In this document: positions 22,101 through 31,861 of the stretch, piece after piece | Position numbering within the stretch: position 1 is the first letter of the stretch | Layout: the number at the start of each line of letters is the position of its first letter | NCBI RefSeq assembly: GCF_963576675.1 | Contig: NC_088913.1 | Location: 23,701,001-23,765,000 of the forward strand | Direction: 5' to 3' | Length of the DNA: 64,000 nucleotides | Source: Euphorbia lathyris | Taxonomy: Eukaryota; Streptophyta; Magnoliopsida; Malpighiales; Euphorbiaceae | The notes under the pieces: generated by a model | Told to the model about the DNA's origin: nothing | What the model saw: the letters and a program-made list of their open reading frames with translations, nothing else | Databases searched by the model: none | Made by a program: the position numbers and the translations under genes

Positions 22101-23788
22101 AAGCCCATTAAACACTTTGTAATTTTCCCTTTTTACCCTTGAGGCATTAGGGTTTCCTCCCTAACTCTATAAATAGGGAGCTAAACCTAATCCTTAAGGG
22201 GGGATTAGCCAAACAATAAATTAGAGAGACGCTAGGGCTTTCTCTCCTCCACAATGTAGTTTTAGGTTTTATTTCAGCTTTTCCTGCTTTCTAGATTAGG
22301 TTTATTTTTAGTTTTTATTTCTTATTCAAGAACAATTGATGGGAGAAGCTCCAGATCTTCTATTTTTGTAATCGGATCAGACAAAGCGGGTTTTAGATTT
22401 CTATCTCTCTCTTTTCTTTTGCTTTTATATTCAATTGAAGATGTTTTTCCATTATTCATGGTTTCCTCCTATTATGATTAATTTGTCTATGAACTGATCT
22501 CCATCCAATTTGGGATGGGGATGAAATTGATTGTATGAATATGTGTGATTAGGGATCTAGGACCTTTGATTGATCAGTTTATGCATGCTTAATGCCTAGA
22601 TATTGTTAGGAACAGGATTGATGCTAGAATGAACATTGATAATGATCAACTAGCCTGTTTATGTATATAATGTGCTTAATGCCTGTGACCCTGACATTAA
22701 ATAGGATTATAGATAGATGAGAACCTGACCACGGAATCGTCTATACCGAACTTGTGTAAATCTGACTTCGCTAGAGACCACTAGGAATGAGGCTTTGTGG
22801 CTGGGCTACGGCTTTAGCCTTAGTTGTCAATAAACCTAATGCTTTGCATGACCTAGGGTATATGCCTAATCAAGCCGTCACCCGAATGCATGTGAATAGG
22901 AAGGATAATTCTAATCAAATTAGTCTTTCACTTAGGTCAATTACCTTCAATCATTAGTAAAACATAAATCTGAACTCCCTAAACCCATACATAGGATTTA
23001 ATCAAAGGATTCCTCAGCCTAGGTTGTGCCATCCATTAATTCACCTTCTACCCTGTCAATTGTTCCCTTTATTTTGTTATCTTAATTTCATTTAATTCAA
23101 TTAGTTAGTTATTCAAAAACCCAACATTTATCCGACCCTCTAAACAATTAGATCATTCTAGGTAGATTTACTAGTTGTAACGAATAGTCCTTGTGGTTCG
23201 ATCTCGTGCTTAGCACAATATTACTTGTTGCGATAGGATACACTTGTCCTATTAACTGCTATATACTTTACGAGCATCACTGTTCGACTGCTCAACTTGA
23301 GTAAACAAGAGATGGAAACTGACCAGCTCAAGACGAATGAAATTCTGAAGTACTCTCGAGTTACTTTCAATCACGTGCGCCACTCAAATGCTCATCATCA
23401 GTATTTTGACACATCCTTGTTGAAGATGTTTCATCAAGCCTTTGCCATGCTCACTGACAGTATACACTAGGTTGGAAAGTCTTAAGCATACATCCTGAGT
23501 ATGCTCAGTGTCTCGGCAATCAGGATTCCACGTCCTGTCTTGGATGAAGGTGTTCCTGTCTTTGATGGCATCAATGAAAGCACGCGCAGGCTTAAGGCAT
23601 TCTATAAACGCTTAACTACTGCTGCCATTGATGAAACCTTCATTCCTCATCCTCCCAATGGTGGCAAAATGGGGGAGAAAGAACAAGCTCAAAGAACTCA
23701 TCAATCAGAGGGAGCTTCAGGAAGTCAGCAGAAATTCAAGGGAAAAGTTAAAGAGCATGAAGCCCAACTCAACTATAAGAAAAAATAA
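19176..23788 (+). pseudogene. Sirevirus 2 envelope-like ORF, broken and split by solo LTR B
   Basis: Homologous to 4984-7818: CKVRHSRWFSKSFVEAEKPF, FCEWIKKNGWTELFSV, PSYLASLLKLKNEG and MAHYILTNFIFPKI are all present. The first block (from ATG 19176) ends at TAG 19846, where the Sirevirus 1 copy has CAG. Further open pieces are 20031-20300 and 20901-21614 (proline-rich middle). Solo LTR B interrupts the frame at 21645-23279, and the C-terminal part resumes to 23788 (PVLDEGVPVFDGINESTRRL, ending in a lysine run). Several stops and shifts make it non-functional. Confidence 0.85.
21645..23279 (+). mobile_element. Solo LTR B
   Basis: TGATAGCTCC...GAGCATCA, 1635 bp, with perfect target duplication CTGTT at 21640-21644 and 23280-23284. 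Same family and orientation as solo LTR A. Palindrome cluster TCTCGTCGAGACA at about 21961-22046 and TATA motif at 22167-22176. It lies inside the envelope-like ORF of Sirevirus 2 and is therefore younger than that insertion. Confidence 0.95.
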
Positions 23789-24288
23789 GCTTGACTAGAT
23801 TTAGTTTTGTTTAAACTTGTAGTCTTTCCCTTATGCATTTTTTGTTATGCTGACTCTGAATACAAAACTATGCATGCATCTACCTTTTTAAACTTGACCA
23901 ATCTTATGTGATGTTTACTTATGTTTTGTGCTGAATAGTTAACGCATCTTCACTAAATCAACCGTCTACATTGATTTATGATTTATGCTGTGTTGATCTC
24001 TTTTATATGACTTCTTAAACACATTGAACAAAGAAATACTCAGCGCTCTCTGATATCAAAATCTTCCGCATAAACTGAGTTAAAAAGAATATGTTCCATA
24101 AGCTGACCTAATTCTGAAAACTGACCTTAGATTTACTTGATTAAATCTTGAAATGCTTAAAGTAAAACTAAGTCAGCAGTTCAACCCTTATGGGGAGTAT
24201 ATTGAGTAATATAAGGTCAACTATCATGGGGGAGCTCAACACTGAGTTCTTCACTGAATAGTTTTGCCAGCATCAAAATGGGGGAGTT
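23789..24288 (+). other. Sirevirus 2 3' untranslated region with polypurine tract
   Basis: Non-coding. Several G-rich purine words (TATGGGGAG at about 24190, CATGGGGGAG at about 24224, AAAATGGGGGAG at 24275-24286). The last abuts the 3' LTR and is the likely plus-strand primer. Confidence 0.75.
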
Positions 24289-25628
24289 TGTTGAAACACC
24301 TTTCCACCTGATTTTGATTTGACAAAATTATTTGAGTAATTGATAAAGAAATATTCTAACACACTAAATTTAAATGCCTTGATTTATTCACACTAATGTG
24401 TTTGTTTAATGTTGAGTTTATTGATTTATAAGATATTAAGATAAAAAAAGTCTAAAGGCCCATAAGTGGAAGTCAAGCCCAAGTCAACACATCAAGACCT
24501 CACGGCCCTAGAAGATAAAACGCAGCCATATCAAGTGAAACGACGACTCAGCATGAAGAAGGATAGAGAAGCCTTCTAACAAAATCTTCAAGAGGAAGCT
24601 GCTGAGTGAAGCGACAATACAGTTTGGACAGCGGCAGAACATAATCAACTTCTAGACAAAGTATTTCTACTTTGGGTAAAGTTTAAAAGGCGTAGGAAAC
24701 TGTCTGGAAGACTTTATCGTAAATGTTGAAACATTTTGTTTATCTGACAAAAAGCTGCTGAGCACTGACGAAGATAGAAGATGCAAGAATCTCATTGGCC
24801 AACGACACTGAGCATGAACTGAGTGACAACAACAGGAAGCCGTTTGCCTCCAACAGTTATTTCGAAATTCGAAATTACTGGTGCTTGAAGTGTCACTATA
24901 TAAAGGCCTCTCATTTACTTCATTCAATGCAGATCTTCAACTAGTCAAAACGCTGACCAAATTCATACTTAATGTTCTGTGAAAAGCAAAGAAAAAATCT
25001 TACATCAATTTCCAATCATCGTGTAAAAGTCTAGAGTGATTTCAATTCATCTAAAGTGTCTTAGCAATTGTTGTTTAGGACAAACACCTTATCATTTCTA
25101 GAAGAATAGAAAGGAGAGGCTGAGTACTCGGTTATAGTACTCAGCGGTAGTTATAGGAGTGAGTAGAGGTATAGAGGAAGGTACTCTTGTATACTCAGCT
25201 TCTATTTTAAAAGGTTTCGTGCTCTACCTTTAAAGAGCTCAGTAGAGAATTAAAAAAGCTCGGAATGCATTCCGGGGACTGGACATAGGCGGAGAGGCCG
25301 AACCAGGATATGTCTGCTGAGTAATATATTTCTAACCCTTAAACTCCTTTATATATTGCTTGCTATAAAACTGACTAAGTAACGAACTCGCACTGAGTTG
25401 AGTGCACCAAGAAGCTGAGTTCAGGAATAGACTTTAAGTGCTATCTCCTGACTCAAGGAAAGAAACTGACTTAGCCACAAGTTGACTAAGCCTATTTCTT
25501 AAAACTAATTAGCGCCGCTGTGTAAACCTTTTCTTAAGAAAAGAAGTCAGCCTTAACATACAAATTTTTAAATAGTTCCTATCCCCCCCCCCTTGGAACT
25601 AATCTTGTTACGTTATAAGGGACCAACA
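24289..25628 (+). mobile_element. Sirevirus 2 3' LTR
   Basis: TGTTGAAACACC...GGGACCAACA, 1340 bp, aligned over its whole length with the 5' LTR. TATA motif CTATATAAAGG at about 24896. C-loop stem at 25573-25601. Confidence 0.93.
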
Positions 25629-25633
25629 CTATC

Positions 25634-26359
25634 TTCTGCTTCACTACCTCCCATATACCCAACATTATCCTCTACATTATAATCAACACCAACTTCAGTC
25701 ACACCTTCTTCTGTCATGGTCTCAATCCCAAAACTCTCTTCTGCTATGTTATCAATCCTAAGACCCTCTTCTCCTATCTTATCAGTCCCCACACCTTCAC
25801 TCACTCCCATATTAGCAATCCATGCCCCCATTAGATTCTCCTGTAGTAGCAACACCCGCACCACTAGATTCTCCTATACTAGCAATACCCGCACCACTAG
25901 ATTCTCCATACTCAAGGCATAAAACACCCCTTGCCACTTTCTTCTTACCTTTAGCATGTGTTCCAACAAGAGAGTTGAGGTCTGTTGCTTCATCGATTTC
26001 TTCTATCACAACTCCACTATGCACGAATTCATCTTACTCTATGAATATATCCTCTTCAGTCAATGGCTTCATATATACATCTACATCACCGCACTCAACA
26101 CCGACTAGTGCCATTTCATATACATCATCGTCATTGCCTAGATGTTTGAAACTATTGCTAATGTGCTCGTCATATTGCTTCTAGTAATATTGGAATGTAC
26201 TAGTACATTCTAAACTAACAACTTTAGCAACTATTCCCACTAGAGAGAGTGTATCCCAGTGACAGTCAGGCCATATGAACATATCACCCCCAACATACCG
26301 ATTCGTATACATTCTGCCATTATAATGTAAAATGATACAAAAGTATCCATCTTCAGGAT
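25634..26359 (-). pseudogene. MuDR-like transposase, PB1-like N-terminal exon
   Basis: A minus-strand exon begins at about 26359 after an acceptor TTTTTATGCAG. It encodes a segment resembling the PB1-like domain found at the N-terminus of plant MuDR-type transposases (GYFCIILHYNGRMYTNRYVG, MFIWPDCHWDTLSLV). Repeated ESSGAGIAS- and ESSGAGVAT-like units and an acidic region follow and continue beyond Sirevirus 2 at 12445-11990. In-frame stops occur at about 26180 and 26035, so it is inactive. A terminal inverted repeat of the element ends at about 27324. Confidence 0.6.
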
Positions 26360-27039
26360 CTGCATAAAAATAAATAAACATTTCTTTATGTACAATGCAA
26401 TTAATACATTCACCAAACATATAAACAAAACCCATTAATAAATTCACCAAACATACAAACAAACAAAACCCATTATTAAATTCACCAAACGTTGCATGAT
26501 TTCTTTACATATGCTGCAAATATTAAATAATACCCTATGACTTTTATATTAAATACAAAAAACATATAATATTATACTTACATGGTCTGTCTATTATAGA
26601 CATTGCACGATTTCTTTATGCTGGACCATAAAAAGGCAAATTCTTTCCTATATCGATGTACAATCCATGGTCCTACGCATTGCAAAACCCAACAAAAAAC
26701 ACACATGTCTTATTTAACACCAGTGGGTTCGTATATAAAGAAGACAAAGTGAAAAAAAGGAAGACATAACATAAATCGCAGACGAAGACAAAACTTACGA
26801 CGCAGACGAAGATGAAGACAAAATAAAAACGGTGATGAAGAGTTCACTTACATGCACGAAGTACCGGTTCCACTTGATGATGAAGATACAGTGATGATGA
26901 ATTTGTGAACAGCTTTACCGAAATGATCGAAATGTCTCTAAATGCCTTCTAGGGTTTTCAGAGAAACACTATCGAGAAAAGAAAGAAGATGAACTGAAAG
27001 AAGACGAAATGATCGAGTAAGTAGAAGAGATGAATACTG
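26360..27039 (-). other. 5' region of the MuDR-like gene
   Basis: Between the PB1-like exon and the terminal repeat. It would hold the promoter and first exon(s) of the transposase; no exon can be assigned with confidence. GACGAAGAC/GACGAAGAT repeats occur around 26780-26820. Confidence 0.35.
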
Positions 27040-27324
27040 ATCGTTTTGGGGGGGGGGGATAATGGTTCCCAATGTAAGTATTGTGGGAAACTAAGCAGGG
27101 GTATAAAGGTCAAGGCATCAGTAATGGGAAACGTTTTTCAATTCAAAAGGGTAAATAGTGATGACATGGCATGGTTGACCAACGTTGACCGGTCATAAAA
27201 ATTTGTTGTACACTTTAGTGGGAGGTCACCTGAAGTTCGTACAGTTTAGTATGATAACAAAATTGGTTGTACACCAAAGTGTGATTTGAGGTAAAGGTTG
27301 TACGTCACGTATGTAATTTACCCG
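27040..27324 (-). repeat. Terminal inverted repeat of the MuDR-like element
   Basis: Read on the minus strand it starts CGGGTAAATTACATACGTGA and continues with ACCTTTACCTCAAATCACAC and TTTGGTGTACAACC. This is clearly related to the terminal repeats of the non-autonomous element at 58330-59749. The other end of this element was not found in the window. Confidence 0.6.
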
Positions 27325-29736
27325 GGATTTATCGGGTACTTTAAAAAAAGTATTTGAGTAGTACGTAATTAATTATAAAGAGAATATTAGACCGTTGTAC
27401 ATAGCCACTGCTTGTAATGCTAATTCAACTCAACCCAAAAAATAATAAAAGCCCAACATGCTAGAGTGGCCTAGTAGAAGCTTGACATTGTTTTTATAAA
27501 ATAATATATTTCAAGGGATAATAGGTGTGATAAGGTGCCGACGGCCTCGCCCGAGCGGACCGAGGGGTGGACACCTAATGACGACAGATGATGTGATTGG
27601 CGCCGAAAGCAACCAATCACGGAATCAAGCTGCTCGGCAGGACCGGAGCTCGGAGTATGGAAGAGTCGCCACCCACGAATGGGAAAGGAACACCGATCCC
27701 TTACGGGAGACCGGTGAGGGTTCGGGAAACTTAGGTACGAGCCGAGAAGGCTAGCTCCTTTCCGGAGAAAGGCTACTAGGCACCCCGACATCGCCCGGTT
27801 ATGAACCACCGGCCTCCTACTCATCGTGTTAGGCGATAACGGACTAATCGCATATCTTTAAGTTTAAAACTCATTTGAAACCTTTTCTTTCTCGCTTTGA
27901 AAACCATTTTGAGCATGTCATTGAAAGCCATTTTGGTAAGAAATCACTCATTTACATAAATTTAGAGTATGTAGGAGAGAGAGAGGGAGATAGAAGGAAG
28001 AATTGATTTATTTACAATGTGATTGTGTCTTTAACTTTATACATTTAATTCTACACTAATCTCACTCCCCCAAAAACGAGTTTATTTACATGGCTCGTGC
28101 CTTAACCGCCGTTGGAACGGTTTAAGTACGTTTCAAAATCCCGTTAATTTACATAATGTTCACTCGAATCTCCGTTGGAACGACTCGAGCGTTTGAAAAT
28201 GTTGAGCAAAAAGTTTTAATCCAAAAACGTGGTTAAGCATACAAGTCCATTTATTTTGTACAAAACCGTTTAGTTAGGAAAACGATTCAAAACTTCATTA
28301 TTTATAAGGAAAACAATTTTAATCACAAGGTTTGCTTAATCCGTCGTTGGAACGAATTAAGGTTTTAAAACGTGATATTTAGGAAATGGTTTAAAATGAT
28401 GAAGAACCTTTTATTTATACCTTAGGAACATCTAGAAAACTTTAGTTTAAATGAACAAATTAAACACTCTTTTTGTTTTGTGGTTTGTTTTCCCCTTTTC
28501 CCCTCAATTAACCACTAATCACAACAATTGACCAATTTAATCTAAATTCCCCCCAATTCAAATACTTTTGAAGAATATATACATATAGAAAATCCAAAAA
28601 GAGGATAAATATACATATTTATACCTATATACAAAAATGGTAAAATAATACATATAGATCCAAAAATGAGATAAGAAAAATACTATATATAAGTTATTAA
28701 TAAGTAAAAATTGTAATATATATAATACTAGATATGATACACTTTTATTCCAATTCAAAATAATGGATAAACTTCATAAAATAAGAAAATTATATTTAAG
28801 CCAAAGTAGTTTTTATAGATAATAAATACATAAAGAGTGAACCCCCAAAACAATAAAACAAAAAAAAACATATATATATACATATAGTTTTATAAAAACC
28901 AAATTAATATAAATTGTACCCAAATGTACAAAATGCATAAATAATCATTAGTTAGACACCCCAAAAATAATTTTAATCAATATATTACATAGTTATATAC
29001 ATATATATAATAGTCCAAATGCCAAAAAAAAATGTTCAAAAAAGGGCTTTTTAAAGTTCCAGCAGATTTACCGACGGAAAATCCATCGCAAACAGCCTTT
29101 AGCAACAGAAATGACAGAATTACAGAAACAGCACCTAACTTTTCAGATTTATTCAAACACTTTAAATCTAATCTATTCTATCGTTTTGGATCTCCGAACT
29201 ACCAAGATTGGATCATAGTTTATAACGGAGACTCCTAAAATGATGTTTTACTCACAACGTTATTTAAAAATGTTTTTTTAAAACTTATATTTACAACGTT
29301 TTAGTCCCGAACTACCCTTAAATCGGGTCACGGTTCGTGTTGGGACTTAAAACGAGGTTTTTTACTTCAAAACAAAACCAAACGTTTACTTAATACGAGA
29401 CGAAACTTAAATAAATTCGGGAAAATAAATAAACGTGTTAAATAAATAACTAACTAAATAAATAAATAAACAAAACTAAAAATAAAAATAAATGAGCAAA
29501 ATAAATAAATAAAACGAGTCTAGTTCCTCGGATAATACCTCAAGATCGTTATCTCCGGCCAATGTCAGTTGATTCCACGAGTTATGATTTTTTGTGTTTT
29601 AATAAAATATTTGACTTTTAGAAAATTTGGATTTTTTTAGAAAAAAAAATATTTTTTCCCAAAAAATTGACTTTCTCTCTCTAAAAATGTATAGAGTGAG
29701 AAAGCTCCAAAAATCATTCTCTTTTCAAATGCATGG

Positions 29737-29765
29737 GGATCCGTGCCTTTTATAGGCACGGATCC
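29737..29765 (-). promoter_or_regulatory. TATA box inside a perfect inverted repeat
   Basis: GGATCCGTGCC (29737-29747) and GGCACGGATCC (29755-29765) are exact reverse complements. The 7-base loop TTTTATA reads TATAAAA on the minus strand, giving a TATAAAAGG promoter box for the LTR. Downstream on the minus strand follows a CT/GA-rich leader. Confidence 0.75.
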
Positions 29766-29772
29766 AAAAACG

Positions 29773-30050
29773 ATTTGGGTGTCGCCCGATGGGAATTGGG
29801 TGTCGCCCGACAGGAATTGGGCGACGCCCAAATCACATTGGGCGCACGCCCAAAATAGTTGGGCGGATGCCCAACTTTGGTTGGGCACGCACCCAACAGC
29901 TATTGGGCATTCGTCCAACCTCGTCGGGCGTTTACCCAACGAATGTTGGGCGTTCGACCGACGTTGTTGGGCGTCTGCCCAACGAGCGTTGGGCGTCCGC
30001 TCGACGCCGCGGGGCGTCCTCCCATCGAATGTCGGGCGACGTCGACGTGC
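29773..30050 (-). repeat. Array of about 13 GGGCG hairpin units in the LTR U3
   Basis: Units of about 22-25 bp, each a near-palindrome of the form TTGGGCG-N-CGCCCAA (for example TTGGGCGACGCCCAA, TTGGGCGCACGCCCAA, TTGGGCGGATGCCCAA, TTGGGCACGCACCCAA). They degrade toward the right. The array lies just upstream of the LTR TATA box on the minus strand. Open frames in nearly every register here are a by-product of GC-rich repetition. Confidence 0.85.
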
Positions 30051-30411
30051 CTCGGGCTGTGCACAACGCTCGCCAAGCGACGCCCGTCGTCCGACGGGCA
30101 ACGTTCGACACCCAGCTCGTCAGGTGGGCAGTCGACGCGTCGCGCACCGTTATTTACGTAACGACGATTATCATCGGGAGCGATACTGGTCACTCGTCGG
30201 CTAACGTCCGACTTCCGGGGCCCTCTCATACATCGACACGATGATGAACATGCCCGACCTCACTCAGGAGACGCTGAATTTGTTAGCGGGGCTATCACAT
30301 GCCGGCTCTCTGAGTTTTCCTTTGATTTTTAAATTTCCTAATTAATGGAATCAACCGCTTTAGCCGTTTATCATGGGTTTTCGTCATAGGTCCTCCGACT
30401 CGGTGTCTATA

Positions 30412-30430
30412 GTTGCCCCTACTTTTCTAT
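30412..30430 (-). other. Polypurine tract of the Tat element
   Basis: Minus strand AGATAGAAAAGTAGGGGCA immediately precedes the LTR start; this is the usual position of the plus-strand primer. Confidence 0.65.
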
Positions 30431-30629
30431 CTTGACAGTGATGTGTGGGTTTTGAAAACGTTTTTTGCTAACGCATCACATACAATGGAAATATATTAAA
30501 GTAAAAGACACATATAGAGTAGGAGGAGGAATACCTGATCTCCGCGCTGCACGCTCCTGCCTTGTCTTCGATTTTCGCCTTGTCTGTCTCGTCCTTGCCT
30601 TTGAATCGGGGGCTGACGGACGCTTCTCC

Positions 30630-31430
30630 TAGAGACCCTAGTCTAAGTCGACCGCAGGTAAATGGCTCTTTCTAGCAACCCTAGTCATCGACCGGGGGTA
30701 AAATGGCTCTCTCTAGCAACCTCGGTCATCAACCGTAGGTAAAATGGCTCTCTCTAGCAACCCTGGTCATCGACCGCGGGTAAAATGGCTCTCTATAGCA
30801 ACCTCGGTCATCGGTCGTAGGTAAAATGGCTCTCTCTAGCAACCTCGGTCATCGACCGTAGTAAAATGGTTCTCTCTAGCAACCCTGGTCATCGACCGCG
30901 AGTAAAATGGCTCTCAATAGCAACCTCAGTCATCGACCGTAGGTAAAATGGCTCTCTATAGCAACCTCGGTCATAGACCGTGGTAAAATGGCTCTCAATC
31001 GCAATCTCGGTCATTGACCGTGGTAAAAATGGCTCTTAATAGCAACCTCGGTCATCAACCGTAGGTCAAATGGCTCTCTATAGCAACCTCGGTAATCGAC
31101 CGTATGTAAAATGGCTCTCTCTAGCAACCTTGATCATCGACCGTAGGTAAAATGGCTCTCAATAACAACCTCGGTCATCGACCGCAGGTCAAATGGCTCT
31201 CTATAGCAACCCCGGTCATCGACCGCGGGTAAAATGGCTCTCTATAGCAACCTCAGTCATCGACCGTATGTAAAATGGCTCTTTCTAGCAACCCTGGTCT
31301 CTAAATCGACCTCAGGTAAAATGGCTCCCTCTAGCAACCCTGGTCTCTAAATCGACCTCAGGTAAAATGGCTCCCTCTAGCAACCCTGGTCTCTAAATCG
31401 ACCGTAGGTAAAATGGCTCTCTCTAGCAAT
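30630..31430. repeat. Minisatellite, about 19 units of 41-44 bp
   Basis: The unit has the order GGTAAAATGGCTCTCTCTAG, then CAACCTCGGTCATCGACCG. Nineteen ATGGCTCT-type cores were counted, with small length and base differences (the last three full units have GGTCTCTAAATCGACC). It lies between the polypurine tract of the Tat element and the promoter of its antisense gene. Confidence 0.9.
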
Positions 31431-31861
31431 TTTGAATTTCAAGACACTGACGTCTGCATTTTTTACTGGAGCTACTATCTTGTGTACTTGAGTTGTTGGT
31501 AGGAAGGTCCTTATCCTTTCGTCTGGAACTTTTTAGACTAAAAATTATTTTTCTGTTGACTGTTGTCTGTATTTTAACTGGTGCCACTGTTCTATAAATT
31601 TTGGCTGTCATCTGGAGTCATCTCCTTGGGGTATTGTTCACCGCCTGGCAGAAATGTAGGCTGAAACGGACTGCAAATCGGAGATCTGTGCACATGGTAA
31701 TTAATTATTTACTTTTTACCTTTATGTCACGTCGTACCTTTTTCGCTTATTACGAAAATGTCATTCCCTTTCCTTATAAAAGGGTGGTGGAGTTCATTTC
31801 CAACCCCATACATTCTCTCTCTTCTTTCTCTATCTCTCACTAACATTTGAGTATTCTTGTG
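31431..31861 (+). promoter_or_regulatory. Promoter region and leader of the antisense PMD gene
   Basis: TATAAAAG at 31775-31782 lies 87 bp before the start codon. It is followed by a pyrimidine-rich leader (TCTCTCTCTTCTTTCTC at about 31814), a layout common in plant core promoters. No other signal is recognised. Confidence 0.55.

Larger units (their letters stand above)
12451..25628 (+). mobile_element. Sirevirus 2, full-length Ty1/copia element with nested solo LTR
   Basis: Two LTRs (12451-13780 and 24289-25628) flank an internal region with primer binding site, gag, protease, integrase, RT, RNase H, envelope-like ORF and polypurine tract. A perfect 5-bp target duplication CTATC occurs at 12446-12450 and 25629-25633. 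The LTRs differ by a few percent by eye, so the insertion is not recent. Coding regions carry many nonsense codons and frameshifts, and solo LTR B sits in the envelope-like ORF. It inserted into a MuDR-like transposase gene lying on the minus strand. Confidence 0.95.
27526..30411 (-). mobile_element. Tat-lineage 3' LTR
   Basis: On the minus strand it starts TATAGACACCG next to a purine-rich tract (30412-30430) and ends ...CCTTATCACA at 27526. The start was probably TG. It is homologous in inverse orientation to 1-1364, which covers its 3' part. U3 contains a hairpin array (29773-30050) and a TATA box within a hairpin (29737-29765). R/U5 contains a GC-rich block (27530-27840) that is well conserved between the two copies and includes the word GGTGGCGACTCTT or its relative. 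Confidence 0.8.

Noticed and set aside
25613..26184. Plus-strand open frames rich in S, T and P
   Set aside because: The minus strand has the PB1-like and acidic transposase sequence; these are its shadows.
29743..30244. Six overlapping open frames of 70-150 codons
   Set aside because: They are produced by the GC-rich tandem hairpin array in the LTR and occur in nearly all frames.
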